64,000 bases of DNA from Mesotaenium endlicherianum (lineage: Eukaryota; Streptophyta; Zygnematophyceae; Zygnematales; Mesotaeniaceae). Positions 1 to 12,565 of the stretch are shown one piece after another (within the stretch, counting starts at the first letter, position 1; every line of letters starts with the position of its first letter). The DNA lies in the NCBI GenBank assembly GCA_009602735.1, contig WELA01006777.1, positions 123,289 through 187,288 on the forward strand, written 5' to 3'. A model generated the notes under the pieces. That model was not told where the DNA came from. It did not search any database and saw only the letters and a program-made list of their open reading frames with translations. The position numbers and the translations under genes are program-made.

Positions 1-1690
1 ATATCTTATGCTGTGAGTAGGTATCTCGAGCGCAACCCCTCAACCACTTGTCAGGCCCTTGCATACTTGTATCCTATCATACTATTTGAGATGCATAGTA
101 GTACCAAAAGAAGAACATTCCCGAAGCCATGGCCTGTCACAATGTCCACAATTTGTTTGTGCACCTGTGGTTAAGGACCGGCATGCAGGACAATTTGTCA
201 CTATCACTTGAAAGAGTGCATACGTTGCCCTTTGCAAAACTTGAGCCGCCTAGTTGTGTCGTGCAGGTGGAGGTCATAGAGGCTCCTGTTATTGATAACA
301 TCAACATCCTCCAGGTGATTGTTTGGTTCTACAAGTTGTCAGAGGGAATTGCATCCTACGAGCCACAGCTGCATCTGGAACTTTCTTGTATGCACCTCCT
401 ACGCCTGCAGTGGAGCTGATAGGGCTGCTGTAGCCAGTCACTTGCAAGAAGCAGCACCTTGCCTGTTGTGGGCTTTGCGTCGACTTTGTCAGGCCCTTGT
501 CTTGCGCTGTGCACATTACCAGTGCCTTGGTATATATCGTTCAACTCTGTTGGTCCTCTTAGAATTTCCCTGCATTACTCGAGGGCTGGATGCTTGACCC
601 TTGTGAGCAGGCTACCATGCGGGCCATGGCTGCCTGCATTGCTAAGCTTGACAGAGGCGGAGAGTTAGTTGCTCCTGACTTTGTGCTTGTCGATGGAAAC
701 CGGTTGCCGGACAGCCTGGATGAAAGGAGAGCTCAATTTGTCATCAAGGTGAAAACTACGGACTGACACACTCTCCTGCCTGAGCTCCTTCTAGATACCT
801 TTGCATAGCATCATACACATAAGGATGGGTTCCTCTCATGCAATATGTGTGCGTGCATTGCTCATCTTCCTGGGTTGCATTGCACACGTACCTCGTTATA
901 TCAAGTCGATGTCCTGCCTTTTTATATTGTCGAAGACATTATGCTGACCACACGACCTCATCTCAAAGTCTTGCTCTGCTCAGGGCAGCCGGCTCGTGCA
1001 CATGCTTTGAAGGATGCGTCCGTGTGCATCATGCAACTGTTCTGTTTTTCTCACGTCTCATTGCGGCAACGATGGACTCCTCGAGTGCATGCAGGGAGAT
1101 GCGGAGAGTTATGTAATCGCAGCTGCATCTATCATTGCCAAGGTCACAAGGGACCGGATCATGGCCAGACACGACGAGTAAGAACGGCCTCCCAAGTGCT
1201 CCTGGTCAAGGCTCGTGTCTTAGTGTGATCTGCCTGACAGCAGTAAAGGTTAAAGTAGACGAGGTGTCTTTGTTTTGCTCTGCGGGCAGTGAGTCTTGAA
1301 GGAGCGGCGCAGCGAAAGGCGCTCCCGTGTCGTCGTTTGATCATAGCAAGGTTGAGCGTTTCTGGCCCACACAGCCGCTCAAAGTTGTCATGCATCTACA
1401 GCTGTGGGGCAGGGCCCTGTCCGTTCAACAGAGCCGACTGTTCAAGCTGTTATATAACAGTGCACTAATGGACGCACTTTGCTTTCAATTTTGCTCTTAC
1501 GTCTACTTCAAACGACTGTGTCTGTGCATCTTGTGCCTGCAGGCGGTGGCCGATGTACGGGTTTAAAAATCACAAAGGTTACGGAACTGCTGCTCATGTG
1601 GCAGCCATGGTGAAGCATGGGCCTTGTGAAATCCACAGGAGATCGTTTGCTCCACTCAAGGGCTGGAACCTGCCTAACACCGGAAGGTGA
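1..1690 (+). CDS. rnhB: Ribonuclease HII (bacterial type), 3' part, N-terminus outside window
   Basis: RNase HII cleaves the RNA strand of RNA-DNA hybrids and nicks at single ribonucleotides in DNA; in plants and algae bacterial-type copies usually act in plastids or mitochondria (family knowledge, location inferred). Exons read here are 1-12, 267-314, 611-748, 1095-1177 and 1543-1690, all joining in phase. Visible motifs are [14 protein letters not shown], the VLVDGNRLP segment holding one catalytic Asp, [16 protein letters not shown] holding another, and the C-terminal [18 protein letters not shown] and IHRRSFAPL blocks typical of the family. The protein ends NLPNTGR just after the last conserved block, so it has no long C-terminal extension. 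The DEAG motif and any targeting peptide lie upstream of base 1. No TGTAA follows the stop. Confidence 0.9.
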
Positions 1691-2852
1691 CAATTCTTGT
1701 CTGTTTAGTAAGATTCCACTACATCTTGGAAATGAGTTTGCTTGGGTAGTTTAGGAGTAGTGGGTCTGGCTGCACGTAGTTTTCGTGTGCCATGAACTGT
1801 TTTGACACAAGCGAACAAACCCCGCGTTACTGACTATTGGTATGCTTGATCTTCTAGTGGTAGGCAAGCTCAGCACTAATGTCGATAATGAGTCCGGGGC
1901 CGCAGTATATCAAGCAAGTTACTAAGACAAGTGTATTAGGCAAGGCATTGTGAGTTCTTGTACTTTGATGATGGTGCTGATTATGTATCCATCTTCAATT
2001 GATATTCATTATCAACGTCGCTGTGATGGCATCTCCATATGCACAAACTTCATTCCTATACTGATGTTAGGTATGTGCAGAACATTGATTTTGCCTAAGG
2101 AATTACTAAGTACTGCTTTTGTCTCACTTTCCTGGTCCGCCTCAGCTGTAGCAACAGAGGGTTCTCTTATACAACTAATTCTTATGAAGGAAAACTACAC
2201 CGTGGACTTAGGACATGAAGGATCGGAAGTATTTGAAGCCAGTTTCTCGGGCCAGCTTAGTTGCTACGTTGTGGCATCTCAATTTTCCAACATGAGGATG
2301 CTGCAGGTGCTTCATTGCAAAGGGGGCAGATGCTCTGAAAGTAACATAAATTAGTTTCACTGCACATTGCATGCCAAGTGTCTACAATTTGCGCAAACTG
2401 GCTTATACTGTCACTTATCACTATCAGTAACTTCTAGACTACATACTACATGCAATGCTAGCCTACACCTCCACCTACGCCTCACCTACAGTTCCTCATG
2501 TTGGGCCCGCTGACTGGTAGGTAAGCTGCCACTTGGGCCCATATATGACTGTAACACCGACCCTGCTAGCTAAGAGGGGTCACCCTAGTGCTGCACATGA
2601 CATAGTGAGACGCACGCGCACCTACACCACCAATACCTTCTCGCCGCTGCTTTCCAGCACATCGCAGCGTAGATGCTGATACCTCTGCTCGGAAGAACGT
2701 TACTTTACTAGCTAGAATCGGTGGCCACGAGGGGCCGAGGGCGGGAATGACTACCACTCCTGCAGACCAGATGGGCCGCGCCTGCACCATACTTCCTCAG
2801 ACCTACTTGCTACCTCAAAGACATCTTAACACCTCCATTTTTTACGCGACGC
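1691..2852. other. Convergent spacer between RNase HII and the membrane protein gene
   Basis: Both flanking genes end into this 1.2-kb stretch, so it should hold their two 3' untranslated regions. An open frame at 1950-2354 has no recognisable motif, no clean splice context and unconvincing codon use; I treat it as chance. Cytosine-rich CCTAC-type short repeats occur around 2462-2490. No RNA gene was recognised. Confidence 0.5.
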
Positions 2853-4241
2853 TCAGAAGCGCAGGCCGTTCGCAGCAAAGAGGGCAAAGAGAGGAGTCAG
2901 TCTCAACACCCCCTGCACAAAGAAGCCTTGCCCCACGGCGACCTTGATATCCTTGCGCGCGTAGTCAGCTAAGAGGCCTGTCCCAAACTCCAGGCGGAAC
3001 TGCACAGCAAACATGGGAGGGAGACACCAAGCCCAAGGGTCACAAAAATATCAGCCAAGGCCTATCCCTGAATGCCTTCTACCCTGAAAATTAATTAATG
3101 GGCAGAATATGATTTCAGGTTGCAGCAAAAAAACAGCACGCATATACAATTACCGCGTGAACCATCAATCGGCACAGGAGTTTCACGGAGCATATATGAA
3201 ACCTAAGGAGGGCCGCCAGGCGACAAGGGGGTGCTGAGCGAGAGGTCAAGCAAGCACAAAAACCCGAGCTCCCTCAGGACGGGCTAATGCTGCTTAGCTT
3301 GAAATAGAAAGACAGACTTTGTCAGGTAACGTTGACAGTGAGCCAACGCGCGCACGCTACTCAGCCAGCACCAGGGAGAGCATCCAGTCACAATGCACGA
3401 GCTTGCATAGGGGGATACACAAACAACATGCATGCAAGCGTGCGTGCGTGCCCCAAGCACACTCACTCACCTTGAGCGTCATGGTGGTGACCCAGAGCGA
3501 CAGGCCGTCGGAGAGCGTGCAGGAGCCGAGCAGCATGGCCAGGTAAGGCACGTCGCCCGACGGGATCCTGGCGAGCAGCAGGCCGCCCAGCATGGCGGGG
3601 ATCCAGGCGGTGACAGCGACGAGCCACCACTCGCGGCCGTAGTGGCCCTCCGTCAGCTCCTTCCAGCTGCTGCACGTCCCCAGCAGCTCAAACCACAGGC
3701 CCCTGCAGTCCCCCCATCCCCCATCCCACGTCCCATCCCCGCCACATCCATGTCTGTGCGTTGAGTTGACAGAACCAGGAAGGGGCCATCTGCTGTCGCT
3801 CCGCTCCTCACGAGAACAATACACCGGAAAAACGGCCTGCGCCTGAGCCCCTGGGCAGACGCATTTCAGGAGAAAGCAACAGAGCTTGCTTCCACTCACA
3901 GAAGCGCTAGTACCTCTGCTAGGTTGGAGTGCTGGGTAGACTACAGCCTGGAGGGGCAGAGAGCTGTGGCCCATTGTTATGATGCAACACAAGGCAGGCA
4001 GTCAGGCAGGCGGAGGGGTGGGCGGGCGGGCGGCACCTGAAGATGAGCCAGAGGCCGACGGGGAGCACGAGCGCAAAGGGGTGCGGGATGAAGTGCACGA
4101 CGAGCAGCAGGCCGCCCACCACGACCTCCAGCCACGCGCCGCACACCGCCAACCACACCTCCTCCCCCTCCTGCGCCCACCACAACTCTTTCTGCCTCAG
4201 CTGCTGCTCGTTGATCTCAGAGCCAGCTCTCATTTTGCAGA

Positions 4242-4272
<31 letters not shown>

Positions 4273-7200
4273 TCGACGTCATCGTCATCACCATCATCCA
4301 GCAGCTCCCTGCTCCGTCTAACCCCGCGGTCGACTGGCATGCCGGGGGGCCAAGTCCAGGTCCACAGACCCTCCTTCCCCAGGCTGTTGTGGTCTGACTC
4401 GCGCGCACATCAGTCGGTCAAAGCCGGGGCAGGGAGGAGCTGGCCTCTCTGCCTTCACTCCGGCCTCCAATGGCACGGGTGGTTTGAACGCATGCCACCA
4501 TGTTTGTACTAGAGGACACAACTGGCACTTCTACCGTAATTCCTATGGCCCCCTGCCACAAGCAAGTGAGAAATGCTGCTGGGGAGAGGGCACGGGAAAA
4601 CGAGGGGGACGGAGAGACTTACGACGGCAAAGAGGAAGACAGCCAGCGCCACAAACACCACCGCCCGACCCAGCACCAGAGCTCCGCCCTGCAGGTCCAC
4701 AAGAGGCAGTCAGCAGTCAGCACCAGCTCCAACCTGTGCTTGCACTGAGGTCCACACTGGCACACAGGGCAGGGCAGGGCAGGGAAAGGCAAGCCTCAAC
4801 AGCCTGCAGTCTACACCACTGGGCCATCGCACTCTTCTCTGAACCGGCAGGAGGGAGGGGGGAGGGGGAAGCGAGTCGAGCACGCCTAGCCCACTGGGAG
4901 AATGCACAAGCGACCATGGAGCCAACAACCATGGGATGCGGGACAAAGTGCGTGCATCGGACGGACAGATTGGCAACCTAGGTCCTTCTACACTGGAACG
5001 AAAAGACAGGCAGGAGGACATCAGACGGATGGACGGACGCACGGACGGATGGACGGACGGACGGATGGGAGGATGGGTGCGAGCGTACGACGAGGGCAAA
5101 GCGGCGCTTCTGGGCCTCGGGGATCCAGAAGGGCACGCAAAAGAAGGCCAGCGCGATGCCCACCAGCGCCATCCCAAACAGCGTGACCAGCACCAGGTGC
5201 CGCTGAAGCATCGCCATGTGGATCTGCCACGGCCCCGGCAACAGAGCCACACCCACACCCGCACCCATGCCATCAGCAGGAGTCGGTGCAAGCAGCGGCT
5301 CCATTTGGAGCCCCTTTCTGGACCTGTGGCGCATGCAGCCGCCTCAATGGCACGGGCCATCTCTGGATTTGGGAGAGTCAGTGACTGTCACTGAGGGGCA
5401 ACTGAGGTAGCAGAAGCGTGTGCGTGCAGAAGTAGTGCACGTGAAAGCTCTCCCTCCCCGCTACCAAGGGAAGAGGGCCCCGTCACAGAGGAGGCAAGAG
5501 ACTTGCCACTGCCCTTGTCTTTGCAACCCCTCTCCGTCACATAAACATGAGACATACCAGCACAGGCTGTAGCAAACTGCGCGCACGCGCGCGCGCGTGT
5601 GTGTGTGTGTGTGTGTGTGTGTGCGCATGCGCGCGCATATGGGGGGACAGCATATCCTGCGGCAGAGAGCACATCTGCTACAGATGAGAGACAAAACGGA
5701 AGGTGGGCTCTCACCTTCCCCGGAACTCCAGGCAGAGTGATGACATCATCCTGCATCCAGCCAAAGTCATCCACCTGGCCCTCCTTCCACTTGAGAGGCC
5801 GCCGCTTCTCCTCGATCTCTATCCGCCAGTCCATGTCTTCCAGCCCCAGCTTCTGCAGCTCGCACTTCCTCTTTATTGATACTTGTGCTGCCGTGACGAC
5901 GACAGGTGCCTCGCTGACCACGCAGACACCCTTGCTACCATCTGCCATCCGCTTGGCGCCAGTCTGAGCACCGCTTGCTGCTCTTTCCCGACCTACCTGT
6001 GGGGCAGGACAAGCACCTGGCAGCAGACAATCGAGCTTCAGGTACATGAGAACCATGGCTGTAAGAAGGGCACACGTCTCTCCATATGTGATATCCAGCA
6101 CAGCAGATTAAGTACCCATCTGACTTGGCGAGATACCTGCGGCATATGAGAGACCTTTCACTCGCACTCAGCTACACCAGGCCAACGCATACGAAGGATG
6201 AAACACTTCATGTGTCTTGTTCTACCCCTCCCCCATACTCTCCTATGTCCCTTCCCTTCCTCCTGTCCCCCCACCTCTCCGCCCTCCTGCCCCGCTTGTT
6301 CACCCCTCTTCGACGTCACCTTCTGAACAAGTAGTAAACTCCTCCTAAGATTTGGCTTTGCATAAGTAACCCACTGGCTGTGAAAAGCAGGCGAAGTACG
6401 GCACCCTGGGGCAGCAAAACAGAAGGAGACTAACAAAGCCCACGAGCACAGTGAGAAAAAAACCATGGTCGGGAAAGACCAGGTTCTCTCTCGAGGTGTT
6501 GCTCATGTGGAAGGTGCAGTGGTGGTTCCTTGTGACAGCTAGAGTTTGAGAACTGCACGTGTCTTTCACACCAACTTTTTGAGGCTGCCTGTGCCCAGTC
6601 TGTCTGATTCTGTTTGCTCCAAGGAGACTTCCCACTGGCTGTGCTTGCATGTAGGACTCAGTACTACAGCACTTTCATGTCAGACTTTCTACGCAAAAAC
6701 CCTCCCACAAAGGCTGTATGCTCTGCCTGCTGCCAGCACCCAGCCCGCCCCTTAGGCTCAGTATAGTTGAAGGGTACTTACTGTGATCGATCCCTTCAGT
6801 TCTCCTGCTCGCAAGGGTTGGAGCGTCTGACTCTAGAGTCAAGGCCGTGGGTTGCTCCTGATAGAGAGAATCGGGGTCTGGGCGGTGACCACCCACAGGC
6901 TCACTCTGCAGAGTATGGACAGATTGCTGGGTGTCAAAAGGAATGATAAAGAGTACCTGGCATGCAACTTGGCAATTAAGGTCTTTTCATGCGCTGCAGT
7001 AGCCTGCTGTCATCGGTACTCTTACTATTGACAATCATAACCGATTCCCTGGTCATATAGCTCAGTGATGTCAATCTCTGAATATTATGGCCTTCAAAGC
7101 ATTTCCTTGATATCCTTTCCGGCTGGTACTACCAAAGGTAATACAGCATAGGAGTCTTACAAGCTCTGCGTTTCTTTCACTCGGAGCTGCTTCAGTTCAA

Positions 7201-7470
7201 GTTTTACTGAGCCATGCACAAACCATTCTGCACTTCTTTCACTCCTTGCCTCATCACAAGCTAATCTGTTACTTGATGCTGCCAAAAAAAGAACAACGTA
7301 ACAAAGAATAGTCGACTTGCCTGCTGAGCCGTAGTGCACACCTGAAGATACTCAGAGAATGAGGGTTCCCTCTTCGGAACACGAGACCCGCCAACAGCAT
7401 GTGCCTTCAAACCACTGTGCCCATGAACCACCTCTTCCTCAACACTTAATCCAGGTCCCCTCTTTTCCAT
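2853..7470 (-). CDS. Uncharacterised multi-pass membrane protein, 459 aa, 9 exons
   Basis: I do not recognise the family. Exons on the minus strand, in order, are 7470-7342, 6905-6782, 6405-6320, 5996-5715, 5223-5089, 4688-4623, 4215-4037, 3702-3471 and 2999-2853; every junction is GT..AG and every phase closes to give 459 residues. The start ATG at 7470 follows an in-frame TGA. Residues 1-190 are soluble and low in pattern. A charged, conserved-looking block with WKEGQVDDFGWMQDDV sits near 185-200. From about 215 to the end come six or seven hydrophobic segments (about 216-238, 253-274, 294-315, 318-335, 360-380, 386-406, 431-456), separated by charged loops such as INEQQLRQKELWW and SWKELTEGHYGREWW. 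The C-terminus is ANGLRF. No catalytic motif or obvious N-terminal signal is seen, so membrane location is unknown. The exon model is firmer than the function. Confidence 0.75.
5018..5072. repeat. GGAC/GGAT tetranucleotide tandem repeat in an intron
   Basis: Imperfect tandem copies of GACGGATG and GGAC lie in the intron between the 5223-5089 and 4688-4623 exons of the membrane protein gene, starting about 17 bases past the 5' splice site on the minus strand. Confidence 0.8.
5586..5622. repeat. (GC)n(GT)n microsatellite
   Basis: Alternating purine-pyrimidine run, first GC then about 13 GT units, inside an intron of the membrane protein gene. Such tracts can adopt Z-DNA, but nothing here shows that they do. 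Confidence 0.85.
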
Positions 7471-8402
7471 GCAGTGAAAAACTCCGACTCAATCCTCCTA
7501 CTGCAGCTCCAATGCTGGCCGTGACAATTCTGAACTCGATTGGTCAATACAGGTGCTAGAATTCAAATCCCTTGAAGTTTAATGAAATTTATCCGGACCA
7601 AAACGATACCTTTATATTTGGGCAGGCACCAATGAAGGCCGCTAGCAAGCTACAGCAGAAACGAAGGTCCCGAGATCTCTAAGGAGCCCTTGTGGCCGAG
7701 ACCAGTCAAACATCACAACTGTGTCTTATTGTGTTGCTGATCAGCTCTAGCGACACATGCTAGCCGTAGGTCATTTGCTGCAATTTGCTGCGCTTGGCTG
7801 CGTCACTGGAACTCTTACTCGCAAATAATTCCTGCATGTCGCCCGCCGAATCCAACTCAAAATATTCGGAGGACCAGAAAGTTTCGGTTCTACTTCGTCC
7901 CGTCGATCCTTTCAAATCTCAGCAGGATCGAATGAATCGCACTCTCAAGTACATCTTCGCGCAGAGAGGAAAACTGTGTTATTTTGAGGGAAGAGTTTAC
8001 CCTTTTTCCCACCTTTTACCGTGATTGTATCTGACGGATCGATAGCTCGTGCTCCTGTTTTCGTGTGCGTGTCGTGATTGGACATGTACAAATCTACAAC
8101 TGCCTTCACACGGAGTGCCAAGAGTCTCAAGTTCTCAACCCGATAAATGCGTCGGGTGTCATCTGTTATGCCATATCGGCTATAATTTGGTCAACACGTT
8201 CTAGTTCGAGTCACCAATTGGCTGATGCACTGCCAAAAGCGTGAGGAGGCATCGCCGAAGTGAACGAAGTGAGGTAGTGAAGCCTTGACCCAAATGCACT
8301 TGTTGACTGTTGTGGACGGTGGTGGGCAGATTTTGTGTCGGAACCAGGTCGGAACTCGTCGGAACCAGTCGGGACTTGGAATCATGCTCAGAACTACTGT
8401 CG

Positions 8403-8738
8403 AGCATGGGGTGCTAACTCTTTTGTCCAGGAGGGCATTCTTTGCGAAAATAATCAATGGATTGGCAATAGAAATTAATATGATGTGCATCTTGGTGAAT
8501 TTAATCAAAATTTACGTGTTTATGCGGCATTTTTTCAAATTGTCGTCTTTTCTGCGGCAAATATCAAGCATCTTTTTAAAATTCTGGCGAGAAAAATCAA
8601 CCGTCCGGAGTCGCCTGCGGCGTTTTTAATACCTTGCGAAAATAATCAATGAGTCGAAGAGAGCGGCGGCTTCACTTGCAGACTTAGCAATTTTTTTCAA
8701 TAATTCAGGAATCTTTGCGACAATTAGCACCCCATGCT
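8403..8738. mobile_element. MITE-like element with 15-bp terminal inverted repeats (candidate)
   Basis: AGCATGGGGTGCTAA at 8403-8417 is repeated exactly in inverted orientation at 8724-8738, giving a 336-bp unit with no coding capacity. Inside it, an 18-base direct repeat (TTGCGAAAATAATCAATG) occurs near 8443 and 8635. The interior is AT-rich. No clear target-site duplication is visible, so its identity as a transposon is inferred from the terminal repeats and size alone. Confidence 0.4.
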
Positions 8739-10796
8739 GTCGAGAGTCGAAACCAGTTCGAAGTTGCATGTATGGAAGTCCGACTATATGCCGTGTGAAA
8801 CAGCAGTGACACAGGGACTTGCCACCACAAGCATGCGAACACATCGCGGGTCTGCGTGAGTCGGCTTGTCTAAAACCACCGCGGAGGACGCGCTACGGCC
8901 GGGCTACAGCGCGATGTGCTGTCCTCTGGACTCAATGTCTCCATGTCGTCGTGAACCAACGCGCTTTCGAAATTTTGTCGTCGGAGGCTTGTGCTTGGCC
9001 ACAAGACTTCCAATCTAGCTAAGTATTTCGCGAAAGACGAGACTTTCTACTCGTTATGCAAAAGCTAGAACGAGAAGCCTTACAAAGGCCCTGTGCTCTT
9101 TTACCTTTGAGCCCAATATGCCCCCACACTATAAACAGCGTTGCAATATCCCGGGTTTCAATTACGTCAGTTGGACCTTGACTGACCATATCCACAACCA
9201 TCTCCATCAGCAATTTTGTTTGAGGCGATCAACCAACTGTCACAGAATGTGTTAAAGAATGTGTCAGCGAGCTAACGTAAGCATACTTTACCCAACTACA
9301 CTTGGCTGAGTCATTATACTAAATTGTAAGTAAAGTTCAACAAACTGATATAATGATTATTATAATAAACTGAATTCATATATCTACCAATTTAGTGATT
9401 TATTACAATCTCTCCAAACACAACAACACCAAAACAGGCCTGGCCCAACAACATTTCGTCTTCTCAGTACTCGCCTCCCCAAGCCTCCGCCTCTTGCATC
9501 AACACTGTTGCCAGACTTAGGGGATTCCTAGAAACAGCAAGCTGCTCCCTCCACTTTCAACCCACTCCGGGATGCAAAGAGAGACACCATCAGAAAGGTA
9601 TAGTTGAGTTCTACAAGATGCAATCTAATCCATCACATTCAATGGCTGCAAGTGCAACTGGTCTCCATCTCCCCATTATGATAATTTACATAGTCGTATT
9701 TTGACTTGATGTGTATACGGGTTGTGAAAGTAACTAGCTGTCTTCAAGGGTCAATGCACTACTTTAAATTGCACGTGAGTCTCTCACATTTGCGAGACTT
9801 ACACCAGAATTGCAATTTATGGGACAAGGTACATAGCGGAAATGGTTTGTGTAGACAATAATGTGTACATATATAAAAGGGCGGGCAAGTCTTCTATTGA
9901 GTTCAAGGAAGGTATACGCACTACTCAAATTTGTGTTACGCTTTATCTTTTTTGAATTGATGGAGCGAGGTTAAGTATTAAAAGAACAGGAATATGACTC
10001 ACGCTTAAAAGGGAGCCCACAATACAAACAAAAAATTAGGACACACTAACAAGCGTCGGCAATTGGGCTACGCATTTGCACTCTTTGTCGCATACGTGTC
10101 TCACGTTGGGGGCATCACAGCATGTGGGTAGGAACTGCCCAGTGAGTTCCACAGCACGTAATCTCCAGAGGCCACCTGGCAGCAATTGCCATCCCCATCC
10201 CAGAGCGGCACAAGCTTATGGTCTTTCTGAAGCAAGGCAAAATCGCGACAAGAAGACTTAGCCGTTTTATCTCAAGGCACTAACACCTCGGGAACTAATG
10301 GGCTGATGCTTAGTAGGGCAATGCGAAGGCACGCAAGTTCTCCGACTAGCACATGTCTAAATGCGAGCTGCTGCAGCAAGCTGCAGAGAATAGCATCCAC
10401 GATTATGTTTGTGCCCATCAAACAAGCCGCTACTGGAGCTCACACTCACCCCCAAATAAACAGTTCTTTCTTCTGCCCGCATCACGGTCTGTCAGTCAAG
10501 AGCTCCCTCTTACAGACTTGTCATAGGACCAGAAACAGTGGAAGTGCCACCGGCAGCCTAACAGGCAGAGCCAGAGAAGGCGGAGGGGGAAGGGCTCAGG
10601 TGGACTTTGCAAGTAGGATGTCTACCATGCAGCCGAGGTGCAACAAGACGAAGAACAAGAGCTAGCAAGAGCGATTGATGACCATAGTTGCGACAGCAAG
10701 TAATCGTGAACATACCCCAAGGACGGTCTACCAAGAGCTCTGACACGGGCTTCATTTTGGATGAACATATTACGAGACATGACATCCCCTCGCCAA

Positions 10797-10819
10797 CAGA
10801 CACACACACACACACACAC

Positions 10820-10876
<57 letters not shown>

Positions 10877-11434
10877 NNNNNNNNNNNNNNNNNNNNNNNN
10901 NNNNNNNNNNNNNNNNNNNNNNNNNNNNNNNNNNNNNNNNNNNNNNNNNNNNNNNNNNNNNNNNNNNNNNNNNNNNNNNNNNNNNNNNNNNNNNNNNNNN
11001 NNNNNNNNNNNNNNNNNNNNNNNNNNNNNNNNNNNNNNNNNNNNNNNNNNNNNNNNNNNNNNNNNNNNNNNNNNNNNNNNNNNNNNNNNNNNNNNNNNNN
11101 NNNNNNNNNNNNNNNNNNNNNNNNNNNNNNNNNNNNNNNNNNNNNNNNNNNNNNNNNNNNNNNNNNNNNNNNNNNNNNNNNNNNNNNNNNNNNNNNNNNN
11201 NNNNNNNNNNNNNNNNNNNNNNNNNNNNNNNNNNNNNNNNNNNNNNNNNNNNNNNNNNNNNNNNNNNNNNNNNNNNNNNNNNNNNNNNNNNNNNNNNNNN
11301 NNNNNNNNNNNNNNNNNNNNNNNNNNNNNNNNNNNNNNNNNNNNNNNNNNNNNNNNNNNNNNNNNNNNNNNNNNNNNNNNNNNNNNNNNNNNNNNNNNNN
11401 NNNNNNNNNNNNNNNNNNNNNNNNNNNNNNNNNN

Positions 11435-11484
<50 letters not shown>
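10797..11484. repeat. (CA)n(GA)n microsatellite interrupted by a 558-base assembly gap
   Basis: A (CA)n run at 10797-10820 leads into (GA)n at 10825-10876, then N at 10877-11434, then (GA)n again at 11435-11484. The gap is therefore likely to be unresolved GA repeat; its true length is unknown. The open frames that appear to cross it are artefacts. Confidence 0.95.
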
Positions 11485-11485
<1 letters not shown>

Positions 11486-11735
11486 GCGTGCAAGGAGATG
11501 GCGCCCCCACCAACCGACCTTCCATACATCTTTCCTCACTGGCAAGCGCGTGCACATATAGGGAGTGTGCATTGCACAGATCCAGCAAGGGTCGCCCCAA
11601 ACGAGCACACAGGAGTGTTGGAATGGCCACGGGTTGAAGCCTGACACTTCAGAAAGCCCTACCTCCTCACTCCTGATGCTTCACATCTCACACCCCACTC
11701 CTTGCAACACCGCTCCCCGTCCATGCATCCATCTG

Positions 11736-12528
11736 CTAAAGTGGGGCTGACAAAGCGGCAGGCAAAGGCACGGTGTCCGCAGCTCCCACTCGTTCCAGTA
11801 GACAGCTGCACCTGCAGGCTGCTGCTGCTTCGACCGCTGCTACCGCTGCAGCCATGGCGGCTTTCTGCTATAAGAGCAACAATGGACGGGAAGAAAGGGA
11901 GGGGGAGGAAGAGGGGAAGTGGGCTAAGCGCACCTCATAGAGCACCTCTGTGGGGGCCTTGGCAGAGGAAGGGTACACCTGCACCTGGCAGCAGCAGCAG
12001 CAGTAGCCCACCTCAGACGGACGCCACGTGGCACCTCAGCCCACCACACAGATGGCACATACGGGCATGAGCAGCAATTCACTCCAGCCCACGTGCGCTC
12101 GGAGCTGCAGAGCTCATGTCGGATATATTGACTGCCTTCGAAGCAAGCTGCGTACTTTCTCTTCCGGCATACCCGTGGCATGGGCATGCGTGGAAAGAGA
12201 AGGCAGGACGGTGTGCACTCTCACACCTTCCCTCATCAGTCAGGTTGCAGAAATGTCCGACTGCTTTGCCCCTCTGTGGAAGTCGGATCACAAGGGGGGC
12301 AAGAGCAAGTAAGCACTCTACCTTCTTGGGATCGATGGAGATGCCCGCCATGGAGACACCTGTCATCCGGAACGATGCCTGCGCACCATTGACCCATCCA
12401 AGCAGACACACATGCAGACCCGTGAGGAGCAGCGGCAAGCCATGGCTCTGCAGAAACTGCCGCCTGGCAGCCCTCCTAGCTCCCCCCCATCTCCGGCACA
12501 CAGGTGCACACGCACGCGCTTGCGCGCG

Positions 12529-12565
<37 letters not shown>

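Larger units (their letters stand above)
7471..11735. other. 4.2-kb AT-rich spacer without a recognised gene
   Basis: It runs from the 5' end of the membrane protein gene to the 3' end of AP5M. It contains a short inverted-repeat element (8403-8738), AT-rich low-complexity DNA around 9300-9400, and the (CA)n(GA)n tract with an assembly gap. Open frames at 7785-8024, 8285-8629 and 10306-10665 lack motifs and plausible splice neighbours, and I leave them out. Confidence 0.5.

Noticed and set aside
1950-2354. 134-residue plus frame
   Set aside because: No motif, AT-rich codon use unlike neighbours, and it lies in the 3' spacer of two convergent genes.
4710-5394. Long overlapping frames on both strands with Arg/Gly-rich composition
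   Set aside because: They are shadows of the membrane protein exons and the GGAC repeat.
10558-11647. Long open frames across the N run with Glu-Arg or Ser-Leu repeats
   Set aside because: They are translations of (GA)n and undetermined bases, not genes.
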